A stretch of 64,000 nt of DNA from Liolophura sinensis (lineage: Eukaryota; Mollusca; Polyplacophora; Chitonida; Chitonidae), in assembly GCF_032854445.1 (NCBI RefSeq), contig NC_088295.1, forward strand, positions 80,768,644-80,832,643, given 5' to 3'. Made by a program: the position numbers and the translations under genes. Positions 45,201-57,400 of this stretch are shown here, one piece after another. The notes under the pieces were generated by a model, which saw only the letters and a list, made by a program, of their open reading frames with translations, ran no database searches and was not told the DNA's origin. Position 1 is the stretch's first letter. The number at the start of each line of letters is the position of its first letter.

Positions 45201-48200
45201 TATATCGTTAATGGATAAAACAACATGATGAACACAAAATATCATGGTGAACAAATCTTCAGTGTTCTGGAACATGAAAATATGCCTCTTATGACAGTAA
45301 ATAACAGACAATGCCCATGGGATTGGTGTTTATCTTCAAAAGTTACAAGATCCTCCTGTTTGATAGTAAGGCAGCCCTACAAATACAGTGTTGACATAAA
45401 AATCAATATATCACGAAACGACCGTAACATAAATCTGAAGGCGATGCCATTAGGCTTCTGCTCTGCTGACAAGAAACAAAAGTGAACAAACCCTATAACT
45501 TTAGCACTTAACTGGTGAGAGTTAGGGAAAGGATAGACAGACCCACAATGCACTCTCAATATGACGTATAAGAACCGAAGAGAACAAATTGGACATCCAA
45601 ATTTGTTCTTGTGAAGCGGAAAATATGTTCAAATGGTCTTTAAAAGCGCAGAGGATGATTTAGACAATTTGGAAATTTTGGCATGAGCTCTACCCAAATA
45701 TTAAGAGGACGAAGAAGTCAAAACTACAGACACTGACTGGTAAACAGCATGTCATAGGATCACATTTCATTGTTGTACAGCGTAATCCAACTTTTGCTGG
45801 TATGAAAATACATATTTTCCCCACATTTACCCATTCCATGTTCTCAGGTATCACTTGAAAGGATGGAGAAACCTTGAAGCTGTGTCAATCGAAGCTGTCG
45901 ATCATCATGAAAGTATCGCCAAATTTGGATACATGAACATAATCATTATGGCTGGCTGGTTAGGAATATGGTTGGATACATCACATCTGATGTCCCACCC
46001 TCACCCCTGCTTGTAAAGGCGTTACTATTCATATCATTTCAAGTGAAACCAATGGTGACGTCATGACGCCACAGAATGAATAAACATATGTATTCACAGA
46101 TTCCTAACAGCGCACCTGCCGCTCTCTATGCACTATTTACATCAATGCCACCAATGGAAAAGCTTGACATTTGGAGCCGGTGTGACGCACATAGGCGTGT
46201 TTAGGCTCAACCTTACCACTGATGGTCATTCGTGGAAATATTTAATCAATAAAATTGGTTCCCGTATCACTTAGAATCATGTTGTGCATACTTTAGATAA
46301 AGAGAATCCATGTGTATAAAGTATTATTAGAAACAACGGTTAAAACGGAGTTTTTGTATATTCTGACATCACTACCTGCCTCATCATCGCAACCCCCGTG
46401 ACCTTTAGTCGACGGCCTTCAGGTCTAGCGTTACGTTGTACAAAAAAAAGAAAAAAAACATGTAGGCTATCTGGAAAGTTGAAAATGACACAAATCCAAC
46501 GAATGCACTATCGCTGACATCCATTTGACAACAAGCATATTCCTGTGTAATATTTTTGCGGGACGAATTTCTTCATGTGGTCTCTAGCTACTGGATTGTC
46601 TTATAAAATAGCTTGTCATGTTATATAATTATCTGTTGGTATCGGCAGTCATACCTTTTCATGTATGTGCAGAAGCGAACAGCGGTGGGTGATATGTTTC
46701 GCTCCATAAAATCTAGGGGAAGTTACTCATTATACAATGATAATATACCCCCAGATTTATTCCCCTTGTTAAAACTGTCATAAAATGTTTCGCTCCATAC
46801 CAAACATGTTTGAGCCTTGTCATCAATGCTTTAAGATTAAAACCACACAGCAAAACAATTGCGGACCAAGAGAAATAAGCTGATAACTTGGAAGCATACG
46901 GTTATGTAACACTCGCTGCGTCACTACGAAAGCAGTTCACCAGTAAATCTCAAGTAACCAACTGAGAAAGAAAAGTCTTTTTGGGGGGTAATGTGTCCGC
47001 CCTAGACGGGGGCATCGCCACAAAACATTCTCATTAACATGATCCTAATTCCAGAAGTTCAAAAGAAAGCCGCAGCCGGCGTCCGTGAAGGGGGGGAGGG
47101 GGTGGGGGGAGGGGCTTACCGATGACGTTAGCTAGAGACCACGTGATTTCCCTGGTGGCAAACAGGGTGGGTGAAGAAATTCGTCCCGCAAAAATATTAC
47201 ACAGGAATATGCCTGTTGTCAAATCGATGTCAGAAATATTATACACACTGTCACAATGTTATACTATACGATGTTATACTATACAATGCTATACAATGTT
47301 ACACTATACAATGTTATTTTGCTCCCTTCTCCACCACGACTCCCTCATCCTCCTCGCTCATTGGACGAAACGCAGCGCGGACCTCAACGAAATAACCGAG
47401 CGGAAAAACACATACGCCCAACCCAACCACCTCATTGATCCGTTTTGGCGCCACGCAGCTTGGCGCGAAATGGAGCTGAAGGAGCTGCTCAACGCAACTG
47501 TACAAGCCGACGTTCAGTTTTGGCGCGAAATGGAGCTCACCCATTGGTTAGTTTTAGCGCGACATGGCGCTGAAGGAGCTGATCTCGCGCGTAACATCAG
47601 TTTTGGTGTGAAAATGGAGCTCACCCAGTTTTGGCTCGAAAATGGAGTTCACCCAGTTTTGGCGCGAACGACACGGAGCTCACCCATGAGTCCGTTTTGG
47701 CGAGCCTCACGTGACGTGTGACGTCACGCGTATGCAGGCGTTCGGACAACGCCACACCTCCACCTGCGCCTCCCCAATTGCGCCTCCCCAATGCGGGGCG
47801 TTTGCAAAATTCTCTACTTCTCACGAAGTTAACTTTTCTTCAAGAAATTTCGTCTTGAAATTTGAATAAGCTGACTAATTGCTTTTAAACCCCTGCTTAC
47901 ACGATATTATGGAATAATTAGTCGAACTCTCGAGACACTAAGTTGAAGTGTTTACTTATCACATATGTCCACATTTACGATCACTATCGTTGTCTAGTGC
48001 TAAGAGGGTCAGCCTCTCCTGTATAAATGCCCGAGTTCAAAACCAAGGAGCGGCAATCCGTGTAGTTTAAAAGTGTCACACGTTAACGAGACGACCTTCT
48101 AGCCAAAGTCAATTACGCTTTGAAGTAGAAAACAAAATGCATCTATAAATGTTATGTAGCTAATGTGCATACCTCACTGCCGATGATGGATTCAAAGGAA

Positions 48201-48747
48201 TGAAAGCTTGGGAAATACAGGAAAGTTTGGCTTCCCATTTTGCGTTATGGACGCGAATGAAATAGTCAGGGCAGCAGTCTCCATAACGTATACAGTCGTC
48301 ATCACAATGGCACTGATCGCACTGGAACGGTCCACACACGTTTACATTATATGTTTTATTGCAAACACTGTCTCCACAGGCGAGATTATTCCATGTGGTT
48401 ACGCTGCGGTAAAATTCGTCACCTCCCTCAAAGACTGGCATGCAGCGAGGACACACTTCCTCCAGAAGGGTAGGTATTGTCATTAACCTGTGAGTGAATG
48501 CAGACTCTTGTGGTGGTGGGGCGGTGAAAAGCACCGTCTCGTTTCCATCAGCAGAGTCGTTGACCAGCTTGACAGTTTCGGTTATCAGTAAAATAGGAAG
48601 TGGCTTTGCTGTCCTTGTTTCAATCACCCAGTCGTCTGAAACAGTTCTGTTAACTTCAGTAGACATTGATAGCGATGGTAGGATCAACATGCAGAATCTT
48701 ACAGCCATTCCCATGTTGGAAACTAATTTACACGTTGCCATTTTCAA
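40469..48747 (-). CDS. R4: somatomedin-B / Methuselah-like receptor with two single-base frame breaks
   Basis: Exons 48747-48173, 43226-42544 and 42239-40469 on the minus strand carry all modules of the family with the same intron phases. Exon 2 has one extra base near 43091-43110 (between PVYS and HFHYKN). Exon 3 has one extra base, most simply in the A7/T7 run at 42022-42028. With both slips discounted, the lengths add to exactly 1,009 codons, so everything else is in frame. Either the gene has just died or these are assembly errors. Signal peptide, ten-cysteine module, twin-motif module and seven helices are all recognisable. The tail is the longest of the set (about 60 residues, Ser/Thr/Pro-rich: SPRPMVRYLSQ). 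Intron 1 is about 4.9 kb and full of repeats. Confidence 0.75.
42544..43226 (-). CDS. R4 exon 2: twin-motif cysteine-rich module (one slip)
   Basis: Acceptor TTTACTTTCAG (43227) and donor TTTACA/GTAAGT (42544). The framing motifs are YKNRHCALCHNV and FQNVFCAQCNGV; inner parts include ELINTCNVTGEW and ACSLFVQP. At 683 bp it is one base too long for the phases, which places a single insertion between PVYS and the first motif. Confidence 0.8.
43491..43602 (+). repeat. Dispersed GC-rich repeat copy, arm A
   Basis: CGCATTGGGGAGGCGCAACT and GCAGGTGGAGGTGTG, ending in CACACGTCACGCG, match the reverse complement of 47707-47820 at about 80%. Confidence 0.8.
44187..44458 (+). repeat. tRNA-headed SINE, best-preserved copy
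   Basis: The head GGCCTCCGTGGCTCAGTTGG and TTAGCGCGCTAGCGCAGCG (A box), CGCTGTGAGTTGAAGTCC (B box), core CCGTCGTATAAGTGAAATAT and a GATAAATAAATAAAA tail give about 270 bp. It can serve as reference for the family in this window. It lies in R4 intron 1, antisense to the gene. Confidence 0.95.
46514..47233. mobile_element. Foldback (inverted-repeat) element candidate
   Basis: The 62 bp at 46514-46575 are the reverse complement of 47172-47233 with two mismatches. A further 15 bp (46576-46590) match 47130-47143 after a 28-bp gap on the right side. The loop is about 600 bp, AT-rich, and contains GTTTCGCTCCATA twice. No transposase frame. Short tandem TTATACTATACAATG motifs flank the right end. 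Confidence 0.65.
47084..47115 (+). other. G-run cluster, possible quadruplex
   Basis: GGGGGGG, GGGGG, GGGGGG and GGGG runs are separated by one or two bases, enough for an intramolecular G-quadruplex on the plus strand (C-rich in the R4 transcript). Confidence 0.6.
47440..47705 (+). repeat. Degenerate tandem repeat of TTTTGGCGCGAAATGGAGCT type
   Basis: Six to seven imperfect copies of a 25-35 bp unit with CAGTTTTGGCGCGAAAATGG and GAGCTCACCCA parts. It explains the 199-codon open frame across 47122-47721, which I do not regard as a gene. Confidence 0.75.
47707..47820 (-). repeat. Dispersed GC-rich repeat copy, arm B
   Basis: Inverted partner of 43491-43602, including CCACACCTCCACCTGCGCC and CCCCAATGCGGGGCG. 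The two copies face each other across about 4.1 kb of the intron. Confidence 0.8.
48173..48747 (-). CDS. R4 exon 1: signal peptide, stalk, somatomedin-B module
   Basis: The ATG at 48747 leads to GMAVRFCMLILPSLSMS, a good signal core. The module reads ACGDSVCNKT, CGPFQCDQCHCDDDC and YGDCCPDYF, with the final cysteine in LSCIS. The donor GTGAG/GTATGC at 48173/48172 leaves phase 2. The exon is open. Confidence 0.88.
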
Positions 48748-50810
48748 GGAGAAAGGTTGTCAGGAGAACGTCAACTGACAACCATTCTCTGTTAATTACT
48801 GTACAACCATGAACCTCGAACGAACGAGGTTTCTTTGTTACACATATGTCTGTTTACTTTGGCAACGGCATATAAAAGGAAGTACCGAATGCCTGGGTCA
48901 TATAAACAACGGAGTCAGTTTTGTAATAAACACCTTTTGTGCTGTATTTTACCAGGTGTGCCCATATCTACGTCATTACTGACACCAACGATGCAGAAAA
49001 TTAATCATTTCATTATCCGGCTTTTTTTTTTCAGATCGTCGCACTTTTTACTACTTTTCACTGAAGTAGTAACTATTAACTGGCGTCTACATTCGCATTA
49101 GGCGAAAGATGTTTGACACTATGTTTAATAGCCGTGATTTTAATTAATTCTCTTCTATATTAGATTTGGCCGTGTAAAATCGCTGCTTGAAAAAGAGATT
49201 AAGAGTGCTATTGAAACACTACATTACTCGTTGGAATTGTGCTTGGTTAAACAATGTTTAGTACTAAATGTGAAGAGTTAAATAATGTTTTAGTACTAAA
49301 TGTAAAAGGTTAAGTGGGTGGAGACCAGATACATATGCATTTGGCCCGTCTAATAAGGATAATGGGCATGCCCCAAAGCCATGGGGTGAGGTGTGGTGAG
49401 TTGAGGTGTTATTCTGAACCAGTCAGCCGACTACCCTATAGATGCGTCACTGAAAATTCGGTCAAGCGAAATGTAAACATGCAGCAGATGGGTCCTTTTA
49501 GTTTTGCCTCATTATGAACACACAAATAATAACGATGTGAACAGGAGCGTTATGTAGTTGACAGCCCCTACACCATGTACAAAAGACTAGTTAATGCAGT
49601 CTTCTACCTGTAAGTACGTTTTAGTCATCACTGTCCGTATCCAACGCTCACAAATGAAGCATTGTCCCTATATCCAATCAGAAACTCAGGTCAGCCTTCA
49701 CTACACTACCAAGAGTTGAAAAGAAAAGGCTATACGGTTTTATTTTTGACAAAATGTTCATATTCTCTAATGAAATCAAATTTCCTGTTTTCACCAAGAA
49801 AAAGAGAATATTTTTGCATATATTTTTCTCCATATTTTTTTTATTATTATTCCGAAATAATTTCATTTTAATGAATGTACGGTTGTAAGGTGAAATGCGA
49901 TTGGTCAAATCTTTGCGTTTATACTCCAATAAACCGAAAACCATGAAGCCACGTCTACATAGGACTACCATTTTCTAAGAATATAACTGAAAGAAACTGA
50001 AGGTATATCATTCAAAATGACAAACAGAACACTGTAAATAGACTGTATCTACTTTCGTCTATATTATATTCACATTTAGTGCAAATTCTGTGGATAGTGT
50101 AGGATGAATTAAGAATGTTAAAACACTACTTCTGTCAGCAAAGCACGCCATCTGTTTCTGTGTATTCTTTCCCTTCCGCCATCTTACCCTGTGTTCCTTT
50201 ACGATCTCAGAACCTCGGTGAAGACAAGTTATATATACACACATGTAAATACAAACATATAGAGAGTTGAGAAGGCTCATTTGTTTTTCTTCATTCGACC
50301 TCAGACCTCTACATCAGACCTATAATGTAATGTGTAGCTGCGGGGAGCCGTGCTTGTGTGCGCGTTTTTCCTAGCCTCAGCTTACCCAGTGTAGGGCCCA
50401 CTACACGTTCTCAATTCCCGATGAAGCCAAGTTATCTTATACATATAGCACTATATACCTTGACTACATCAGTCAATAAATACATGTTTGTTTGTTTTTT
50501 CACTTAACATGAAAAGTGTTGTCTTTTTTCTAATCCCTGTTTTTTGTAGAGGGAAGTTATATATGAATGTTGTGCTACCAGCGAGGGCTAGTCTGTATGT
50601 TCATCCATGTAGCACTTTATGGACACATTAACGGTATTATTCATGTCGTACGACATATATGTATACCAGATTCTACTATTTCAGCGTATATATTACATTT
50701 TAACCTGTTGCTGTAAATAAATATTGACTCATTGCAGCAGTAGACACAACGACAATGGCGGCAGAATTCGTATCAGAATTCTTGTTTTGTTGTGATTAGC
50801 AGATATGATT
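48748..50810. other. Spacer upstream of R4, nothing recognised
   Basis: No gene. Unlike R2, R3 and R5, no TATA-like site is seen within 150 bp of the R4 start on its strand. Confidence 0.45.
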
Positions 50811-50812
50811 TA

Positions 50813-51077
50813 GTTATTTATTTGACTGGTGTTTTAAGTCGTACTCAAGAATATTTCACTTATACAACGGCTGCCAGCGTTATGGTGGGAGGAAACCGGG
50901 CAGAGCCCGGGGGAAACCCACGACCATCCGCAGGTAGCTGGAAGGCCTTCCCACGCACATGACAGGAAGCCAGCATGAGCTGGACTTGAACCCATATTGC
51001 GACTGCATTGGTGAGAGACTCCTCGGTCATTGCGCCGCGCTGGCGTGCTAAACACCTTGGTCACGGAGGTTCCCTCC
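50813..51077 (-). repeat. tRNA-headed SINE, full length
   Basis: Tail TTATTTATTTGACTGGTG, core CTCAAGAATATTTCACTTAT, CCAGCATGAGCTGGACTTGA and a head ending CACGGAGGTTCCC. Confidence 0.92.
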
Positions 51078-51234
51078 ATGAATTAGAACTGAAAATTGTA
51101 GATATGTTAATATGTAACGTGTTAGAACTATATCGAAATCATAAGCGAACGCTGCTTGAGAGTACATGTGGTCCCTTATCATGTCGTGGTGATGTGTAAA
51201 GGAATTACAAGGGTGAAAGCTACGCTTGTTATAT

Positions 51235-51282
51235 ATTTGTTTATTTGAATGGTGTTTGAACGGTGTGCTCAAGATTTTTTTC
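51235..51282 (-). repeat. SINE tail fragment
   Basis: TTTGTTTATTTGAATGGTG and GTGCTCAAGAT resemble the 3' end only. Confidence 0.5.
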
Positions 51283-52721
51283 AGAAAGTTACATTTGTGA
51301 CATAGTCTGTTTCATTCCTTGGGGTGCAAACAGCGTTATGCACAGCGGCACAGCGGCAATCTTTCCTTCGGTCGTTATAGCATGCAGAGGTCATGACAAA
51401 TGCAAAATTTGAACTGCCGGCCGAACGCCGGCCGAACACCCGCAAAGGAACACGTTTGCCTCCCATCTTGATCCCACGTCACTTCAATCAGCTCTCAAAT
51501 GTACCTGGGGACCGCGTTCTCACGTCACACCAATCAGCTCTCAGTATTGTCATCGTCGTTATGCCAAGGCTTCGCGCTATTTTCCATTGCTAGCTTTCTT
51601 GTGCATGCTATAGAGTTTTAGCCAACATTGTAATCAGAAGTTTGAAGGGCGACAAGAATGACTATGTCATATTTTGCTTTAGTATGATTTAAATATTATT
51701 ATCAGACGGTTGAATTTTATTTCTGACAAACACGGTGACCTGGGTCAAACGTTTACTTCAAGTAAAAGTCTAAATGCTGTGAAACACTTGCTTTAGCCAC
51801 ACTAACTTCTTCCGGAATTAACATTTGCTAACATCGCCAACTCTCAAAGACTGGACATAAATATTTTTAACCGTACGGCTCAGGGTTAAAATTTCACACT
51901 TTGGGCTTAAATCCGCATATACCCTTCTAAACAGCGGTATAGTGTCAAGCCAGAAGTATAACCAGAACAGTCATATGTATAGCGCTCTTGCATATCTCTA
52001 AATTTCACATTAAAAACCCTTAACTGCTTCACCTTTCAGCTAAACAGCTTACATGCAAATTATACATTTTGTCTATTACAGAAAAAAATAACATCGTTAA
52101 CAAAACATGTATGTTGAATTTTGATAAGTGTAAATATGACCAGTCGCGCAAAAATAAATATTCTTTTTGATGAAGGAATGAATACTTTGAGCCATTCTGG
52201 TAGAGTACATTAACAAAAACACAGAACTGGTCAACCGAATATGTGTTAAACAATTCCTTACGTTGCGACACTTACCAAAGTGTCTTCAACAGAGAATGGG
52301 GAGGAAATACAGACACAGTATATATTAGTAATGACAGCCAGTGAGTGAAAATAATAACAAGGACACAAATCTGTAAAGCAGGGTCTGTTTGAATGTCGGA
52401 CTATAGTTCAGCGTGGAACCAGTTTAAGTTTTTGATGTTTTTGTTCCATGTGGGTGAAAGCATAAAGCGCAGGCCACCATATTGTTGATAGATGCGTTTC
52501 AGTTTTCCTGACTGAGGGATGGAGACTTTAGTTTTATGATCACTTCGATGTGAAGTTGGTATGGGTAATAATATAGATTCTAGGAATGTTATCAACTGAG
52601 AATATCAATTGATAAGACAAATCGCATTGTGCGAAGACGGCGTTAGCAGTGATGTGATTCACTAGCATTCACATATGTGCTTTCATCCCCATCAAGGAGG
52701 TGGCTTATGATCACTGGAACA
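51283..52721. other. Region beyond the 3' end of R5, nothing recognised
   Basis: No gene. A 12-bp direct repeat (GCCGGCCGAACG / GCCGGCCGAACA) lies near 51417. Confidence 0.45.
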
Positions 52722-54442
52722 TCATAGCGATAGCGGCTTGCTCGGAGAAGACCTGTTTCCGTCTGCCTCTTCCGAGTGCCAGTTTGGATGCTGTCTACTA
52801 ACAAGGCCAGAGCTGGTGGTATACGTTTTGGAACTGCTCATCGTCATCGCAGAGTTTCCCGTAAGCCGTCCACGAGTCAGGATTCCGGGAGAGATATTCT
52901 TTAGACCGAAAGAGATGAATACAAACAGACCGTTGCTTGCATTTATCACTGTGAATACATACCACATTCCGCGTTCGTTTGTGGCAACAGCAAAAAAGCC
53001 TAGAGCCCAGGTGAAACCTAATATAAGAGACATCTTAAGATAAATGACAGTTGCCTTCACATCTGACTTAGTCACATGGCGTTCTATCTTGGGACGATGC
53101 TGAAGGACATACACAACTCTGGAAAAAAATATACGTTACTAACAATAACCAGTGCCACAGGGACTGCAAAACCGAACGCCACGTCGAGAGTGCTTGAAAG
53201 GAAACAAAGGTCCTGTCTGTCAGCATAGCCAATTCTGACGAGGTTTGAGAGGCCCAGGTTAATGGAAACAACGCCTATTATCCACAGAGCCGGGAACAGA
53301 TGAGAGAACAGAATGTATCTCAACAGGGACTTGCTCTGGTCCAACACCTTTAGCGGACTGGTAAATAACCGGTACATGTGATAGGCACAGATGACTTTCC
53401 AACAGAAAGTGGCCAGCCAGAAATAGTGTATGACGATCCCCAGAGCCCGACATCCTGGTGTGGACACCTTAGCTGAGGACCCCGTCAGGAAAAGTAACTG
53501 GGCCAAAAACAGATTAACGAACAAAAACATATTGTTTTTCCCAGGAAGCTGTTGACGGACAGAAGGTATGGCCAGGTAGATGACGAGAGTGACAGCGAGC
53601 CCACAGAGAGATAAGCAGGTACAGATGAGAGTTAGCGTGACTTCTATTTGATCATAGAGTGTGGTGCTGAAATGAGTCTGGCTGTCCGGTATGTCACCGG
53701 TATAGTTTGTACAGACACGGACACGGTCGCCATTCCAGACATACTGCCCCTCGTCAAGGTGTTCACCAGTCGAGTTAATGAAGATCTGGCTGGAATTAAC
53801 CACTGTGTACTCCGTGCTGTTCAGTTCTATTATGTTACACATGAGTAAGTCATTTACCAGGATGTAAGACAACACATCACGTCTGAACGCTACGGGAACT
53901 TCCACATTCAAATTCTCGTCGGAAAAATGTACAACTTCATATCGAAGTACTCCGATCGGTTCGACGTCAATTCTCCTTGGACTGAAAACATGTTTTTGCA
54001 AGCGCTCGTTGCTCAAACCCGTTCGCCATTTCACATCAAAGTACAATGGTGATTTGGTATCTGCTTCGTAAAACCAAAACTTGTTTTTGACCAGATCGGA
54101 CAGACGCCTCTCTACCTCTTCTGGAGGAATCACGGCACCTACTACGAGCGAGAACTGAACGTCCAGCTCCTGCACATGCGCGTCGTGGCTTCCGTTTGTA
54201 GTCACAAAGGTAAGATTGACATCTACAACGGTGAACACAGGCTCGAACAAATCGTTCGTCATGTATTTAAACAGCTGATAAGGTAACTGGTCATAGTTTG
54301 ACATTAGGACGTACTCTCGATCGTTTGGGGTCACGCTGATGTGCAGAATGTACCCCAGCCCACGGGCCGATGTAAAGATACTTGAACAGGTGTGATTCTT
54401 TACAATTTTTCCCCTTGGACAAAAAAGAGGCCTACATATTTC
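52722..54442 (-). CDS. R5 exon 3: ectodomain and seven-helix domain (one slip)
   Basis: It starts EICRPLFCPRGKIVKNHTC after the acceptor AATTTTCAG (54443). It continues with VNDLLMCNIIELNS, VRVCTNYTG, LFVNLFLAQLLFLTGSSA, GCRALGIVIHYFWLATFCW and QDLCFLSS. The frame slips at 53123-53129 inside TM5 and resumes with YVLQHRPKIER, then FTWALGFFAV in TM6 and FVFISFGLKNI in TM7. Confidence 0.82.
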
Positions 54443-57400
54443 CTGAAAATTAGAAACAGAAGACTATTCTTATTAGTCTGGAACTGAATTACGTTACAGT
54501 TATTGTACTCTGTCCTGAGACACCTACCAGCCAAACAATGTGAATGGAAAATTTCCTTTGTTTAGTTGAGTAATGACACCGATGTGTGTAATGAGACACA
54601 CCGGTCAGGTTGTTGAGTAGAGCCCGCGACCCCGCTGACCAAGGGCGAGAACAATGAATTACACCTATACTGTCCCCCTGTCAAACGGTGTATCAAGCGG
54701 TAAGTCAGGCTTATACTTCATTTCTAGCTTTATCTCAATGTGAAACAAATGTTACTTCTCTCCAACCTTAAGTAAATAATAGCCCCTAGGGGTCTCCGTG
54801 GCCGAGGAGGATAGCACGCCAGCAATGACCCTAGAGGTTTTCATCAGTGCGGTCGCTGCGAGTTCAAGTCAAGCTCATGCTGGCTTCCTCTTCGGCAATT
54901 CTTGAGTACGGCGTAAAACACCAATCAAATAAATAAATCAAATAAATTACATTTCTTAGCTAAACGGTTAGAAATACTCTGGATTTCAAATTGCCGGCTT
55001 TAGATAACAAGGACTTGTGCACCAATATACCTGACTCAAGAAAATTGTTTGAAGATGCAAATTTTTGAATGTGTTAAGACTTTGAATGAGAAAAGGTACT
55101 TCTCAACTGCACAAATAGCATTTGTGAAAATTTAATTGTACTTGTAGAAATTCTCACTTCCAGCGGAAACCGTCATAACGTAAAACGGTTATTTTATGGT
55201 AAAAAGAGTGTTCACAATACTCACCGCTTTAGTATCATACACGCTTGTATCTGGACAAGAGGCGAACACTTGCTCTCTCTCATCGCTGACAGTCGCTCTG
55301 AAGTCTAACAATACAGAAAAGGGCGCTACTCCTGGGACCACAATTTTATCGTAGCAATATGGATACGTACTCAGCTGATGGCCGTTACAGGACAGACAGA
55401 ATATATTTTCATAATAGATAGACAAATAGGATACTGGCTGAGAATAAAGTGAGCAGGCCCTCGCTATATCCGGATCATAGTCCATCCAGTTACCGCTCAC
55501 ATTGCACGTCTTTACTGTATCACCTGTGAATCGGCATTCCCGGGGGTTACTAAACTTAGGAGGCTGAAAATGGACAGCACAGGTTTGTTCCTGGCGAATC
55601 AAACGTAGTAAGTCATCAGGGGAGGAAACCCAGGACATGTCCACATATTTCTCGCAGAATGCATTCACATACCATGGAACCGCATTTGAAATACCGTTAC
55701 ATTTGGCGCAATCGACATTCTTGAAATGGAGTTTCGTCTGCGAAGAATAGACGGGAATATTGTCTTGAATTCTGGTCGAGTTAGATGCATAACACTTGTC
55801 CACGGCGATCACCAGGTCATCGGTTGGGGATTCCAGTTCTGGGCAACTGCTCACCATCTTGTACCTAATACACAGATAAACGATCTGTTAGTCCCGAACA
55901 TATTTATTTCAGAGGTGTCCTATCATAATAAAATTTACTTTTGTTTCCTCACTTGATAAGAGACCTAACGGTTTTTTTTCTTCCCGACGCCCCATAACCC
56001 TTGACCTGTGAGGGTAGGTGTTTAAATCCAGCTCCCAATAGTCCGGGAATGCAAGAACATTTCACTTACATCTCGGCGAGAGAGTATATGGATTTATGAA
56101 CGCCCTTCTGACGTTGGATGCCAAATTCGAAATGCACTCATCCAGCAAGAGCAAATTTTTTAAAATTCGAAATTCCAAAGACAAAAGATTCAGGGCCAAT
56201 AAGAAAACAGATGCAACATCTGAAACGTCATCGTAATACGAATTAATGACAAAATACTCTTAGCTAAGTAATTGGCTAATCTTGGCTTTGTATCTAAATT
56301 CGTGAAGCCGCATCCACACAGTGCATCCACATCGTCTGCACGCAGCTTTATCACGATGTTACAATTCTTTAATGTATTCACCTCGATAGGACCTCGATGT
56401 AACAAAGTAGTATGTATACTTAAGCATGCACAAAACAAACAACAAACTGGTCCATAATGTAAAGCAGATTTTCTAAACAAAGCCAATGGAAATAGCGTAT
56501 TTGGGAACCTTTTCCAATATTTCATGACTTCGTCCAATTTAATAAGTTGTTAATAATTAAACTAAGCCGGTATACTCAGATGATATGGTACTCTGCAGAT
56601 TAATAGTGCAAAGCTGATAAACTGCACATATCGTCAGCAAGTGCCTATCAGGTCACGTAAGTAATCAAGAGTTAGAATATTTAGTTAAGGTGGGGTATGT
56701 ATACCTATCAACTTTGCCTGAACATACTTTATATGGGAAAGGCCTAGACATACCATTGAAAGAGGAGATGTAAGAAATTTAGTACGTAATGTGAGTACTA
56801 AGTTTGAAATATAGTTTTGATGGCCAAATGTTCTGACATTTTATAAATTACTTTTAACATCGAGAGATTTTAGAACTAGACTAAATGTACAATGTACTAA
56901 TTGTACGTATAGATGAGTTCTATGACTTCGAGACAAGTCGTTCCAATAAGTAATGCCATTATGTGTATACCATCACTCTTGATACAGCATGAAGATTGTC
57001 ACGTAAATCTTACCTTTCAAATTGGCCTTGACGACTGCCGATAAAAACTTTAGAAATACAGGAGAAAGTCACCTGCAGTTCTTGAGGAGATGACGTCAGG
57101 TAAAAGTCTGGACAACAGTCTCCATAACGGAGACAGCCTTCATCACAATGACAGTCATTGCACAAAAGATTACCACATTTTTCAGTCTGTAAAGTTTTGT
57201 TACAAACACTTTTCCCCACACACTAGATGGTTCCATTTGGCCATACTCAGGTACATCTCAGGGCCACCTCTGAATGGTGGCATAGCGTAAGGATTTACAG
57301 CCACCGCTGGTAGTTCTAGTGTAACCTCGTGTATCAGGGACACCATAGTGGGCAGGATATTGACATCGGCAGGTGTCGTGATATTGGACAAATCATATAC

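Larger units (their letters stand above)
43603..48172. other. R4 intron 1, repeat-rich
   Basis: The intron runs 43227-48172 and holds a full SINE, a foldback structure, GC-rich repeat copies and a G-run, each listed separately. No exon of another gene is recognised; the open frame at 47122-47721 (+) is made of short repeats. Confidence 0.6.

Noticed and set aside
47122-47721. 199-codon plus-strand frame in R4 intron 1
   Set aside because: Made of degenerate TTTTGGCGCGAAATGG-type repeats and the end of the foldback; no domain and antisense to the receptor.
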